DNA of 64,000 bases from Streptomyces albireticuli (GCF_002192455.1 NZ_CP021744.1:558001-622000); one strand, 5' to 3'. Shown: positions 1-7,828, counted from the first letter of the stretch. Translations and numbers: made by a program. Notes: generated by a model not told the origin, from the sequence alone.

Positions 1-1
1 G

Positions 2-1258
2 GACCTGGACCCCGACGCGGCCGAGGACGTCCTGGAGTCGCTCGTCGACACCTCGCTGCTGGAATCCACCACCCCGGGCCGCTACCGCCTCCACGACCTC
101 CTGCGCCTCTACGCGCGCGCCCGCGCCGAACGGGAGGAGCCGCCCGCCGAGCGCGACGCCGCCATGTCCCGGCTCCTCGACTTCTACCTGGCCACGGCCG
201 CGCGGGCCTACGCCGTGGACCGGCCGGGCGACCGGCTCGGCACCCACCTGGAACCGGTCCCGGTGCCCGGCCTCACCTTCCCCGGCAGCCGTGCGGCGAC
301 CGACTGGCTCCTCACCGAGGTCTCCTGCCTCCTGGCCTGTGTCCGGCAGCAGGCGTCCGGCGACACCCTGCGGCGCTCCGTCGACCTGCTGTTCGTGGTG
401 AAGGACCTGGCCGAGAACGGCATGGGGCGCAGGCTGTACGGGCAAGTGGCCGCCGCCGTCCTGACCGCCGCCCGGGACACCGGCGACCCGCGGGCCGAGG
501 GCCGCGCGCACACGATCCTGGCCTACCACCACGGCCTGACCGCGCGGTTCGCCCGGGCCGAGGAGCACGCCCGGCAGGCCGTGCGCCTGGGGACCGTCAC
601 CGCGGACCCGCTGGCCCTCTGCCAGGCGTCGAACCTCCGTGGCTCCCTCGCCACATGGCTGAAGCGCCCCGAGGAGGCGGAGCGGCACCTCGCGACGGCG
701 CTGAGGGGGTTCCGCGCCGACGGGAACCTCCCGGGCGAGGCCAGCGCCCTCAGCAACCTCTCCCGCGCGCACCTGGACATGGGCCGCCCGGCCCTCGCGG
801 CGGAGCTCGCCGGGCGGGCGCTCGCCCGCTACGAGGCCGCGGGACCGTCCTGGCGGCGGGCCAACGCCCTCTACGCCTACGGCATCGCCCTGACCGAGAG
901 CGGCCGCCCGGAGGAGGCCGTGCGGAGTCTCGCCGACGCGCTCGCGGTCTTCCAGGCGGGCCGGCAGCGCTGGTGGGAGGGGATGACGGCCTGGCGCCTC
1001 ACCGTCGCGCAGCTCGCGGCCGGCGACCCGGCCGCGGCGGCCCGCCACGCCGACCTCGCCCTGACCGTCCTCCGCGACCTGGGCGACGACCTGCGGAGCG
1101 CCCACGTCCTGACGCTGCTGGGCCGCGCGCTCGCGCGGATCGGGCAGGAGGGGCGGGCACGGGCGTGCTGGCGGGACGCGCTCGCCGCGTACGAGCGGCT
1201 GGGCGCGGCGGAACGGTCGGAGGTCCGGGAGCTGCTGGCGGAGCGGTCCTCGCGATGA
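2..1258 (+). CDS. SARP/AfsR-like NB-ARC-TPR regulator, C-terminal part (5' end outside window)
   Basis: Open from the window edge in phase with base 2, so the true start lies upstream. The first residues (DLDPDAAEDVLESLVD, then RYRLHDLLRLYARARA) match the winged-helix segment that ends the NB-ARC module of AfsR-type regulators. The rest is alanine/leucine-rich helical repeat, read as TPRs (about residues 100-400). The DNA-binding, BTAD and P-loop parts are not visible. It resembles the complete SARP at 9467-12775 in this C-terminal architecture. It ends just before a protease remnant. A role as a pathway activator is inferred from family membership, and a STAND regulator lacking a SARP head cannot be excluded. 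Confidence 0.85.
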   Translation, partial: DLDPDAAEDVLESLVDTSLLESTTPGRYRLHDLLRLYARARAEREEPPAERDAAMSRLLDFYLATAARAYAVDRPGDRLGTHLEPVPVPGLTFPGSRAATDWLLTEVSCLLACVRQQASGDTLRRSVDLLFVVKDLAENGMGRRLYGQVAAAVLTAARDTGDPRAEGRAHTILAYHHGLTARFARAEEHARQAVRLGTVTADPLALCQASNLRGSLATWLKRPEEAERHLATALRGFRADGNLPGEASALSNLSRAHLDMGRPALAAELAGRALARYEAAGPSWRRANALYAYGIALTESGRPEEAVRSLADALAVFQAGRQRWWEGMTAWRLTVAQLAAGDPAAAARHADLALTVLRDLGDDLRSAHVLTLLGRALARIGQEGRARACWRDALAAYERLGAAERSEVRELLAERSSR

Positions 1259-1292
1259 CCGCGGCGGACCGCCCTGACCGCCCTGACCGCCC

Positions 1293-1400
1293 TCGTCCGC
1301 AACCCGCGCGGGCACCGGCGTCTCCTTGCGGGCGGAGCTGACCGACACCGACGGCAACACCCTCACGCAGACCGTCACCGACGCGTACCGCACCCGGTGA
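1293..1400 (+). pseudogene. C-terminal remnant of an S8 subtilase-like secreted protease
   Basis: Reading the frame that ends with TGA at 1398-1400 gives GTGVSLRAELTDTDGNT followed by LTQTVTDAYRTR. This closely resembles the extreme C-terminus of Streptomyces S8 peptidases ('VSLRV..D..GN...QTV..AYR'). No catalytic domain, start codon or RBS precedes it, because the SARP gene ends at 1258. Three tandem copies of GACCGCCCT at about 1267-1293 abut it. I read it as a decayed leftover of a protease gene. The short length limits certainty. Confidence 0.5.
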
Positions 1401-1416
1401 CCCGCGGGTGAACGGC

Positions 1417-1452
1417 GCCCGGGGACCGGCCTTCCCCGGCCGTGCCCCGGGC
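1417..1452 (+). terminator. Candidate hairpin terminator
   Basis: GCCCGGGG at 1417-1424 pairs perfectly with CCCCGGGC at 1445-1452, and the loop has further GC complementarity. It lies downstream of the SARP gene and the protease remnant. No U-tract follows, as is usual in Streptomyces. Confidence 0.45.
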
Positions 1453-1472
1453 CCCGGCACCGACTGAGGGCC

Positions 1473-1516
1473 CGTCAGCGGGATGTCAGGCAGGCTTCAC
1501 ACCGCCCTGCCAGTAT
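1473..1516 (+). promoter_or_regulatory. SARP-box-like promoter upstream of the secreted paralogue pair
   Basis: Three heptamers sit at 11-nt spacing: CGTCAGC (1473-1479), TGTCAGG (1484-1490) and CTTCACA (1495-1501). Nine nt later comes a -10-like CAGTAT (1511-1516). Heptamer repeats with one-turn periodicity just ahead of the -10 element are the known layout of SARP operators. The first 18 bases match the site at 7631-7648 at 16 positions. The partner regulator (either neighbouring SARP) is inferred. Confidence 0.6.
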
Positions 1517-1588
1517 CGGTCCCTACCGGGCGGCCGCGGCCGACGCCCCGGCAGCCGTTCGTGTGTCGCCGAATCACCAGGAGCGGAC

Positions 1589-2092
1589 ATGGCTGTCAGA
1601 CGTGAAAGACACGGAACCCGCGCACCGGGCCGGCGCGTCCGCCGGGCCGCGGTCGTCGCCGCCGTGGCGGGGGGCGCGGTGCTGCCGGTCGTACCCCCCG
1701 CCTCCACGGCCTCCGGGGCCGCCGCCGGGCCCGTGGCCGCCGACACCTGCCAGGTCCGGCCCGACGCGCGGCACACCGACTGGACCCCGATGAACTTCCT
1801 CGGCGACGTGGTGTGCCCGCACAACCTCGTCAACACCCGGGTCCAGTCGACGACCCAGAGCCCCGTCAACGGGCGGATGGCCTTCTCGCCGAGCTGGTTC
1901 GTGTGCTGGAAGCCAGGGACCCCGCAGCAGGGCAGTGACATCTGGTACTACACGCAGGCCGACAGCGTCTCCGGCAACAAGCGCACGAAGGGCTGGGGTT
2001 ACCTTCCGGCGGCCGAGCTACAGGTGACGAAGCACCCGGTCCCGGGGCTGGCGCGGTGCAGTTGGTCGGCCCCGACGGCTTCCGGAGGCTGA
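1589..2092 (+). CDS. Small secreted SWFVCW-family protein (paralogue 1)
   Basis: A 167-residue exported protein of unknown function. The ATG at 1589 is preceded by AGGAG (1579-1583) and gives an Arg-rich N-region, a hydrophobic Ala/Val core and an Ala-rich cleavage zone typical of a signal peptide. The mature part has a Cys near its start (DTCQVRP), the signature SPSWFVCW, then DIWYYTQAD, a GWGYLPA segment and a Pro-Gly...Cys ending (PVPGLARCSW). The spaced cysteines suggest a disulfide-stabilised secreted fold. Four paralogues lie in this window. The next gene begins two bases after its stop, so the two are probably cotranscribed. Confidence 0.8.
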   Translation: MAVRRERHGTRAPGRRVRRAAVVAAVAGGAVLPVVPPASTASGAAAGPVAADTCQVRPDARHTDWTPMNFLGDVVCPHNLVNTRVQSTTQSPVNGRMAFSPSWFVCWKPGTPQQGSDIWYYTQADSVSGNKRTKGWGYLPAAELQVTKHPVPGLARCSWSAPTASGG

Positions 2093-2093
2093 G

Positions 2094-2552
2094 ATGGACC
2101 TGACCGGGAAGCGCCGGGCACACGGCCGGAAGGCGTGGACGGCCGCCCTGCTGTCCCTGGGGATCCTCGCCGTCGGCGCCCCCGCCGTGGTGGCGGAGCC
2201 CGCCGGCGGGACGGGCACCGCGGCCACCTGCGGGCTGCGCAACCAAAGGCACCAGGACAACCTGGGCAACACCTTCACCCTGGACCTGTTCTGCGACAAC
2301 CTCGCCACGGACGTCCTCGGGCGGTCCGCCTTCAACGCGCCGGTCACCGGCAGGCTCAAGCTGTCGCCGAGCTGGTTCGTGTGCTGGACGGAGGGCGAGG
2401 CCCCGCCGGGCCAGACCAAGATCTGGTACTACACGCAGGGGGACGAGGTGGTGACCCAGCCCGGCCTCAAGGCGTGGGGGGTCGTCCCCGCCCGGGTCGT
2501 GCAGACACCGCGGCACCCCTACCCGGGTGTCCCCCGGTGCGCCTGGGTCTGA
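2094..2552 (+). CDS. Small secreted SWFVCW-family protein (paralogue 2)
   Basis: A 152-residue paralogue of the preceding protein. ATG at 2094 follows a GGAG (about 2083-2086) inside the upstream gene's end, so translation is probably coupled. A signal peptide covers about the first 36 residues (KAWTAALLSLGILAVGAPA). The mature protein shows TCGLRN, FTLDLFCDN, SPSWFVCW, KIWYYTQGDE, a WGVVPA segment and PGVPRCAW at the end. It aligns more closely with the 8850 paralogue (shared LGNxFTxDL and CxN) than with its neighbour. Function unknown. Secretion and cysteine content point to an extracellular role. Confidence 0.8.
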   Translation: MDLTGKRRAHGRKAWTAALLSLGILAVGAPAVVAEPAGGTGTAATCGLRNQRHQDNLGNTFTLDLFCDNLATDVLGRSAFNAPVTGRLKLSPSWFVCWTEGEAPPGQTKIWYYTQGDEVVTQPGLKAWGVVPARVVQTPRHPYPGVPRCAWV

Positions 2553-2578
2553 CCGGCCCGCCCTCGTCATCGGACCCC

Positions 2579-2597
2579 GGGGCCCGCACCGGGCCCC
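2579..2597 (+). terminator. Short GC-rich hairpin after the paralogue pair
   Basis: GGGGCCCG (2579-2586), loop CAC and CGGGCCCC (2590-2597) form a perfect 8-bp stem 26 bases after the stop of the upstream gene. It probably ends the two-gene transcript. Confidence 0.5.
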
Positions 2598-2635
2598 CTC
2601 ACCCCACCGTCCCCCACAGTCCGGGAGATCCCGTC

Positions 2636-3022
2636 ATGACATCAGGACGACTCCACGCGCTCGTCACGGCGGCCCTGCTCGGCAGCGTGCTGTCACTCGG
2701 CCCGGTACTCGGGCCCGGAGGCGACTCCGCGACCGCGCGCGCCGCGCCCTCCGCGCGGGAGCAGGTGCGCAACGGCGTCAACGGCGAGTGGCGGCTGTGC
2801 CCCTACACCGGCACCCACCCGGAGCTCGGCAAGGGGCACGCCAACGACGCGGTCGGGCACGCCCAGTGCGTCCTCAACAAGGTCTACGGCTACCGGAACG
2901 TGACCGTCGACAAGATCTTCGGCGAGGCGACCCTGGCCGCCGTCAAGGACTTCCAGCAGGCGGTCGGGCTGACCGCCGACGGGTTCGTCGGCCCCAACAC
3001 CTGGGCCGCCCTGCACCCTTGA
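2636..3022 (+). CDS. Secreted peptidoglycan-binding (PF01471-like) protein
   Basis: A 128-residue protein. ATG at 2636 follows GGGAG (about 2623-2627). The N-terminus is a signal peptide (LHALVTAALLGSVLSLGPVL, Ala cleavage region near residue 40). The C-terminal half (about 65-128) is a PG_binding_1 fold: VGHAQCVLNKVYGY, then FGEATLAAVKDFQQ, ending DGFVGPNTWAALHP. Such three-helix modules bind the peptide stem of peptidoglycan. There is no attached hydrolase domain, so it probably acts as a wall-docking or inhibitory protein. It faces the ACP operon convergently. Confidence 0.85.
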   Translation: MTSGRLHALVTAALLGSVLSLGPVLGPGGDSATARAAPSAREQVRNGVNGEWRLCPYTGTHPELGKGHANDAVGHAQCVLNKVYGYRNVTVDKIFGEATLAAVKDFQQAVGLTADGFVGPNTWAALHP

Positions 3023-3059
3023 CCCGTACGGCCGCCCGGCGATCGTGCCGGTCCCCCGG

Positions 3060-3314
3060 TCACGAGGACCCGGCCGCGGCGCTGCGCTCCGCCATCAGGC
3101 GGGCGACGGCGCCGACGGTCGGGGCCTCGGCCAGGTCGTCCTCGCTGATCCGGATGCCGAGCTCCGTCTCCAGCACGAGGGACAGCTCGACGAGCGCGAG
3201 CGAGTCCAGCTCGATCTCCTCGGGCGTGGCGTCGTACGTGATGCGGTCCGGGTCCACGTGCAGCTTGCCGGCCAGGATGTCCCTGAGCCGTTCGTACAGC
3301 GCCTCGTAGCGCAT
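3060..3314 (-). CDS. Acyl carrier protein
   Basis: An 84-residue ACP with ATG at 3314. The 4'-phosphopantetheine site is Ser38 in the motif ELDSLALVEL. The helix-2/3 features (LETELGIRISEDDL, TVGAVARLMAE) are standard for FAS/PKS-type carriers. It is the last gene of a five-gene minus-strand operon and lies about 45 bases after the membrane-protein gene. No ketosynthase, adenylation or acyl-ligase gene accompanies it in the window, so its acyl substrate must be loaded by an enzyme encoded elsewhere. The context suggests it presents an acyl chain to the aldehyde dehydrogenase and aminotransferase upstream, which is an inference. Confidence 0.92.
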   Translation of the reverse strand: MRYEALYERLRDILAGKLHVDPDRITYDATPEEIELDSLALVELSLVLETELGIRISEDDLAEAPTVGAVARLMAERSAAAGSS

Positions 3315-3358
3315 CCGGCGTCCTTTCGACGGTGGTGGGGAGGGAACCGGGGGCAGGG

Positions 3359-3886
3359 TCACGGGTTGGCGCCGACCGGCCGCCGGCCCTCCGGGTCCTT
3401 CTTCTTGTCCTTCTTGCCGTGCTGCGGGACGGCGCGGGCCAGCAGCGGCCCGTGCAGCCCGCCGAGCAGCTCGCGGTAACCGGGCTCGGGTACGGGCTCG
3501 AAGTGCATGCCGAAGGGCTTGTAGAAGTTGCCGAACAGGCCGCGGTCGCCGAAGAGGTGCCAGGGCAGCAGCAACAGCGCCCACTCGGGGCCGATCAGCC
3601 AGATCCACAGGGCGGCCACCGCGCCCTGGGTGACCAGGCTGTGCATGGTGTTGTAGAGGACGTAGTAGACCTTGGAGATCTCCTTGTCGGGGCTGCGGCG
3701 GTAGGCGATCGCGCCGGGGAGGTAGCCGATGAGGTCGATGTAGAGGAACAGCGCGACGGCCACCCCCCAGCGGATCTCACCCGCGTGCGCGATGATCAGA
3801 CCGGTGGTGACGGCGAAGCCGACGAGGTATTCCGCGCGGTGCAGCTTGGCCGTGGTGGGGGTGTCGAAAGGGTTTGCCTGGTCCAT
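3359..3886 (-). CDS. Polytopic membrane protein of the ACP/aminotransferase operon
   Basis: 175 residues, starting at ATG 3886, four bases after the stop of the START-like gene. About three membrane segments are visible: residues 20-38 (VGFAVTTGLIIAHAG), 41-58 (VAVALFLYIDLIGYLPG) and about 90-112 (AVAALWIWLIGPEWALLLLP). Polar residues cluster at the membrane boundary: His in AEYLVG...IIAHAG, Asp in YIDLIGY, His in NTMHSL and WHLFGDRGLFGN. These would suit a membrane-embedded metal or lipid site. The C-terminus is charged (KKDKKKD). I do not recognise the family. It may be an integral-membrane enzyme or an exporter of the operon product. Confidence 0.75.
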   Translation of the reverse strand: MDQANPFDTPTTAKLHRAEYLVGFAVTTGLIIAHAGEIRWGVAVALFLYIDLIGYLPGAIAYRRSPDKEISKVYYVLYNTMHSLVTQGAVAALWIWLIGPEWALLLLPWHLFGDRGLFGNFYKPFGMHFEPVPEPGYRELLGGLHGPLLARAVPQHGKKDKKKDPEGRRPVGANP

Positions 3887-3889
3887 GAC

Positions 3890-4432
3890 TCATCCCTCGG
3901 GGGTGTTCTCGGTGTTCTCGTCCGTGTCCCCGGCCGCCGCGGACCCCACCGGGGAAACGTTCCTCCCCGGCTGCCGGGGCGGCAGCGGCTCCTGGTGCGT
4001 GACGTCCAGGAAGAGACCGGTCACCGCCCAGGCGACCGTCTCCTTGATGACGCGCTCCGCGATGGGGTCGAGGATCCCCTCCATGCTGGGGATGCCGAAG
4101 TCGAACTCGGCGTCGAAGCGCACATGGACGTCGTCGGCGTCCTGCCGCAGCTGCCACGTGCCGCGGAACTCGTCGAAGTCGCCGTACGTCTGCTCGAACC
4201 GGATCCGCAGCGCCCCGGGGTCGAAGAACTCCTCCTCCGACCACGACAGCAGCCCGCTGCGGAAGTACAGCTCCCAGCTGGAGCTGCCGCCCTCGCCGGG
4301 CACGCTGCGGTGCACGGTCGTCGCCCGTACGTGGGGCGCGAGTTCGGGGTAGCGCTCCCAGGCGAGCAGGGCGTCGAAGACCTCCCGGGCCTTCTCGCCG
4401 CGCACCGTCGCCTCCAGTTCCACACGCCGCAT
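3890..4432 (-). CDS. SRPBCC/START-family polyketide cyclase-like protein
   Basis: 180 residues from ATG 4432, which sits one base after the aminotransferase stop (4434-4436), so the genes are translationally coupled. The N-terminal 145 residues show the cyclase/dehydrase helix-grip pattern: RRVELEATVRGEKAREVFDAL, WERYPELAPHVRAT, then FEQTYGDFDEFRGTWQL. The long C-terminal helix is VIKETVAWAVTGLF. The last 40 residues are acidic and probably disordered (GDTDENTENTPEG). In aromatic polyketide pathways this fold binds and cyclises ACP-bound chains. Here it may shield the acyl or aldehyde intermediate. A simple lipid-binding role is equally possible. Confidence 0.8.
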   Translation of the reverse strand: MRRVELEATVRGEKAREVFDALLAWERYPELAPHVRATTVHRSVPGEGGSSSWELYFRSGLLSWSEEEFFDPGALRIRFEQTYGDFDEFRGTWQLRQDADDVHVRFDAEFDFGIPSMEGILDPIAERVIKETVAWAVTGLFLDVTHQEPLPPRQPGRNVSPVGSAAAGDTDENTENTPEG

Positions 4433-4433
4433 C

Positions 4434-5759
4434 TCAGCGACCGCCTTCCGGCATCGTCGTCGCACCCGAGCGCAGGGCGCGGCATGCCTGGTCGAGGGAG
4501 CCGAGGAGGAAATCCGCCTCGCCGTCGGTGAGCGTGGCGGGCGGGGTGAAGCGGACGACCGAGCTGCCGATCATGGAGTGGTTGGCGATGACCCGCCGGT
4601 TGAAGAGCTCCATCAGCAGCTCGCCGGCGAGGCCGGGCTCGGCGAGCTCGACGCCGATGAGGAGCCCCCGGCCGCGTACCTCCACCGCGAGCCCGTCGCC
4701 CAGGGTGTCCTCGACGACCTCCTTGATGCCCGGCAGGAGGCGTTCGCCCAGCACCCTCGCCCGGGTGATCAGGTCCTCCTCGCGGATCGCCTGGACGACA
4801 CCCTGGACGGCGGCCATGAGCAGCGGCTGGCCGGAGAAGGTCGAGGTGTGGATGTAGGGGTCCTTGTCGAAGGGCCGGAACGTCTCGCGGGTGGCGACGG
4901 TCGCCGAGACGGGGACGATCCCGCCGCCGAGGGCCTTGCCCGCCAGCAGGATGTCGGGCCTGACGCCCTCGATGTCGGCGCCCCACCAGTGGCCGAGGCG
5001 GCCCAGGCCGGTCTGGACCTCGTCGAGGACCAGCAGCCCGCCGTACTCCCGCACCAGCGACTCGACGCGGCGCAGATAGCCGTCCGGCGGGACCACGACG
5101 CCGCCTTCCCCCTGCACCGGCTCCACCAGGACGCAGACCTCGCCGGGGTGGCCGGCCAGCTCCTTCTCCAGGGCGTCGGCGTCACCGTAGGGCACGTGCG
5201 TGACGTCGGCGAGCAGGGGGCGGAAGGGCGCCTGGTAGACCTCCTTGGCCGTCGCCGACAGCGCGCCCAGGGTCTTGCCGTGGTAGCCGCCGGACATGGC
5301 CACGGTCCGCCTGCGCCCTCCGGCGCGGGCCAGCTTGAGCGCGGTCTCGACCGCCTCGGCGCCGGAGAGGCTGAAGTGCACGCGGTCCAGCCCGGCCGGC
5401 GTCACCGAGACCAGGGCCTCGGCGGCGCGCGCCACGGTGGGCTCCAGCAGGATGCGGGTGGCCGTGGGGTGCGTGCGCAGCTGGCGCAGCACGGCCTCCG
5501 TGACCAGGGGGTGGCGGGCGCCGGTGATGAAGACGCCGTAGCCGCCGCAGTTGAGGAAGCTCGCGCCGTCGGAGGTGCGCAGCCAGGCCCCTTCGGAGGC
5601 CACTTCCATATGGCCTCCGAAGAGTTCGGCCAGGGTGGCCCGGCCCTTGCTGAGGTGGGCGCGGTAGAGGCGCAGGACGTCCTGCTCGGTCCCGGCGTGC
5701 GGCAGGTCCTCGGTCCGCGCCGCGCCGGGCGGGTGGGTTCGGGGGTGGACTTCGGTCAC
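4434..5759 (-). CDS. Class III PLP-dependent aminotransferase
   Basis: 441 residues from ATG 5759. The fold-type I class III pattern is complete: the cofactor phosphate loop SGAEAVETALK, SGGYHGKTLGAL, the PLP aspartate in LLVLDEVQTGLGR, and the Schiff-base lysine Lys275 in LLAGKALGGGIVP. It then has the HTSTFSGQPL segment that completes the active site. Family members (ornithine, putrescine and acyl-aldehyde aminotransferases) use omega-amines or aldehydes. Next to an aldehyde dehydrogenase and an ACP, a likely job is reductive-type amination of an aldehyde released from the ACP. Substrate unknown. Confidence 0.9.
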   Translation of the reverse strand: MTEVHPRTHPPGAARTEDLPHAGTEQDVLRLYRAHLSKGRATLAELFGGHMEVASEGAWLRTSDGASFLNCGGYGVFITGARHPLVTEAVLRQLRTHPTATRILLEPTVARAAEALVSVTPAGLDRVHFSLSGAEAVETALKLARAGGRRRTVAMSGGYHGKTLGALSATAKEVYQAPFRPLLADVTHVPYGDADALEKELAGHPGEVCVLVEPVQGEGGVVVPPDGYLRRVESLVREYGGLLVLDEVQTGLGRLGHWWGADIEGVRPDILLAGKALGGGIVPVSATVATRETFRPFDKDPYIHTSTFSGQPLLMAAVQGVVQAIREEDLITRARVLGERLLPGIKEVVEDTLGDGLAVEVRGRGLLIGVELAEPGLAGELLMELFNRRVIANHSMIGSSVVRFTPPATLTDGEADFLLGSLDQACRALRSGATTMPEGGR

Positions 5760-5868
5760 TGACGGTTCCCTTCAGGGCAGGAGGGGTGGGCCGCTCCCGC
5801 AGGGGCCGCCTCCGTACGGTCCCGGCCGTACGGGCGGCTGCCGTGCGGGGCGCCGGGGGGCGCGCCGC

Positions 5869-7551
5869 TCAGCCGCCCCACAGGTCGCCGAAGGCGGCGC
5901 GGCGCGGGTCGGTGCCGGCGCTGACGCTGACCCCTTGCAGGTGCGAGGTCTTGAGCATCGGGTAGTTGGCCTCGCCGAAGACGCCTCCGGTCAGGCCGGT
6001 GCCGCCGTGGCTGGGCAGGTAGGGCAGGAAGCCGATGTGGGAGTCGTTGACCTTGAGCAGCCCGCCGTTGCGCACCCGGCGCAGGAAGGTGTCGACGACC
6101 TCGTCCGAGCGGGTCCACAGGGAGTTGCGCAGCCCGTGCGCGCCGGCGTCGACGAACGCGAGCGTCTCGTCGAGGAGCGGGCCGTCGTCGCCCGGCCCGA
6201 CGGAGACGACGGGGAGCAGCGGGAAGAACGTCTCCTGCTGCACGGCGTCGACGCGCCGGGCGGCGGCCAGGCCGTCGACGCGCAGGACGGTCGGCTCCAG
6301 GAAGACACCGGTGTCCGAGCGGGTGCCGTCCAGCTCGGTGCGGTGGCCGCCGCACACGAGCGCGGCGCCGGCCTCCCGGGCCTGGTCGAGCAGGGCGAAG
6401 AACCGCTCGCTGCGCCGCACCGGGGAGAGCAGCACGCCTTCGTCCTCGGGGTGTCCCGGCCGGACGCGGGCGGCCTCGCGGGCGATGCGCCGGGTCAGCT
6501 CGTCGGCGACGGCCTCGTGGACCAGGACGCGGTTGGGCGCCATGCAGATCTGCCCGGAGCCGTAGAACGCCTCGCAGGCGGCCCGGGCGGCCAGGTCGAG
6601 GTCCGCGTCCTTCCAGACGGTGATCGTGTCGTTGCCGGCCAGCTCCAGGATGGGCTTCTTGCCCTTGGCGACGCACCGCTGTTCGAGGCGCAGGCCCTCC
6701 TCGCAGCCGCCGATGTAGAAGATGTCGTCGACCAGGGGGCTGTCGACCCAGAGGTCGAGCGTGGAGCCGGGGTTGCCGCAGACGACGCCGAGCGTGCCCG
6801 GCGGGGCGCCCATGTCCTCCAGGAGCGGGGCGACGAGCTCGCGCATGACGTACATCGTGCTGAGCGCGATGCTGCGCGGCGCGCGGACGACGACGGCGTT
6901 GCCGGCCATGAGGGCCAGCACGGCGAGCGCGGCGCTGGGGGCGGGGGCGTTCTGCGGCGGGTTGAGGCAGACGACGCCGTCGGCGACGCGGCGGACGATC
7001 AGCCGTCTGCCGCCGTGCCGGAACTCGGTGTGCATCTGCCGGCGGTACCAGTCGAGGCTCTCCTCGGCGTAGACCGCCAGCAGGCAGCTCAGCTCCCAGC
7101 GTGCCAGCTTCAGGGGGTGTGCCTCGGCGGTCAGCAGGCGCAGGAACTCGTCCTGGTGCCGCAGGAGTTGATCGCGGAAGGCGGCGCCCAGTTCCATGCG
7201 GCGTTCCAGGGGGACGGCGGCCCAGGCGGGGGCGGCCCCGGCGGCGGCCTCCAGGGCGCGGGCGTTGTCCCGGGCGGAGGCCACCGCGACGCGGCCCACC
7301 ACGTACGGGTGGTCCGCCGCCGTGGAGTGGGGGTCGCGTTCCAGCTCGCGTTTGAGGGAGACGCTGGCGAAGACGTCCTCCAGGAGGGAGCGGGACGTGA
7401 CGGTGTAGACCCAGCCGGTGCCCGGGACGTCCTCACCCGCGAGATAGGAGAGGTAGCTGCGTAACGGATGGTCCCGGGCGGCCGGTGGTGAGGGTGGGGC
7501 CCACACCGGCCGGTTCCGGGATCCGTCGGCTTGCGTTCCAGAGAAAACCAT
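5869..7551 (-). CDS. Aldehyde dehydrogenase-superfamily protein, possible acyl reductase
   Basis: 560 residues from ATG 7551, first gene of the operon. ALDH hallmarks are present: the catalytic Cys336 in GSGQICMAPNR, the general base Glu303 in ILELAGND, the AVVVRAPRS cofactor segment, and a late QETFFPLLPV motif. The N-terminal 90 residues precede the usual fold and look specific to this subgroup. ALDH-fold enzymes either oxidise aldehydes or reduce acyl thioesters, and the ACP plus aminotransferase context favours making or consuming an aldehyde. About 105 bases separate it from the aminotransferase, with no gene in the gap. Its promoter region is shared divergently with the SARP-box site at 7610-7663. 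Confidence 0.88.
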   Translation of the reverse strand: MVFSGTQADGSRNRPVWAPPSPPAARDHPLRSYLSYLAGEDVPGTGWVYTVTSRSLLEDVFASVSLKRELERDPHSTAADHPYVVGRVAVASARDNARALEAAAGAAPAWAAVPLERRMELGAAFRDQLLRHQDEFLRLLTAEAHPLKLARWELSCLLAVYAEESLDWYRRQMHTEFRHGGRRLIVRRVADGVVCLNPPQNAPAPSAALAVLALMAGNAVVVRAPRSIALSTMYVMRELVAPLLEDMGAPPGTLGVVCGNPGSTLDLWVDSPLVDDIFYIGGCEEGLRLEQRCVAKGKKPILELAGNDTITVWKDADLDLAARAACEAFYGSGQICMAPNRVLVHEAVADELTRRIAREAARVRPGHPEDEGVLLSPVRRSERFFALLDQAREAGAALVCGGHRTELDGTRSDTGVFLEPTVLRVDGLAAARRVDAVQQETFFPLLPVVSVGPGDDGPLLDETLAFVDAGAHGLRNSLWTRSDEVVDTFLRRVRNGGLLKVNDSHIGFLPYLPSHGGTGLTGGVFGEANYPMLKTSHLQGVSVSAGTDPRRAAFGDLWGG

Positions 7552-7609
7552 CCGTCGACGCCCCCAGACCTGCGGCTCGCTGCCCGTGTCCGGATCCTTA
7601 CACGGTCAT

Positions 7610-7663
7610 CTGACACGCGGCTGACAAGGCCGTCAGAGGGATGTCAGCCGTACGGGCCACACT
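7610..7663 (+). promoter_or_regulatory. SARP-box-like promoter upstream of the three-paralogue group
   Basis: CTGACAC (7610-7616) and CTGACAA (7621-7627) repeat at 11 nt, followed by CGTCAGA (7631-7637) and TGTCAGC (7642-7648), again 11 nt apart. Nine nt later comes CACACT (7658-7663), a plausible -10. The second pair is nearly identical to the site at 1473-1490, with the same spacing from the last repeat to the -10. It is a strong candidate operator for a SARP, and it lies in the divergent region with the dehydrogenase operon, which it might also affect. Confidence 0.6.
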
Positions 7664-7693
7664 GGGCCGGGTCCGCGCCGGATCCCTGTGCCC

Positions 7694-7811
7694 GCCTCGT
7701 ACCGTCCGGAGGAAGAGCCCGGAGGAAGAGCCTCGTACCGCCCGGAAGAGAAGGCGCCCGGAAGAGGAGTCAGGGAAGAAGGAACCGGAAGAAGCCGGCA
7801 GGGGGAAGAAG
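7694..7811 (+). repeat. Purine-rich leader with degenerate direct repeats
   Basis: The 5' leader of the gene at 7829 holds GCCTCGTACCG twice (7694-7704 and 7730-7740, 36 bases apart), each followed by a CCGGA(G)GAAGAG block. At least six further GGAAGA-type units extend to 7811. The coding strand is strongly A/G-biased. It could bind an RNA chaperone or offer many weak Shine-Dalgarno-like sites. No ORF of typical Streptomyces composition fits it. Confidence 0.5.
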
Positions 7812-7828
7812 ACGTGGGAGTGACGACC

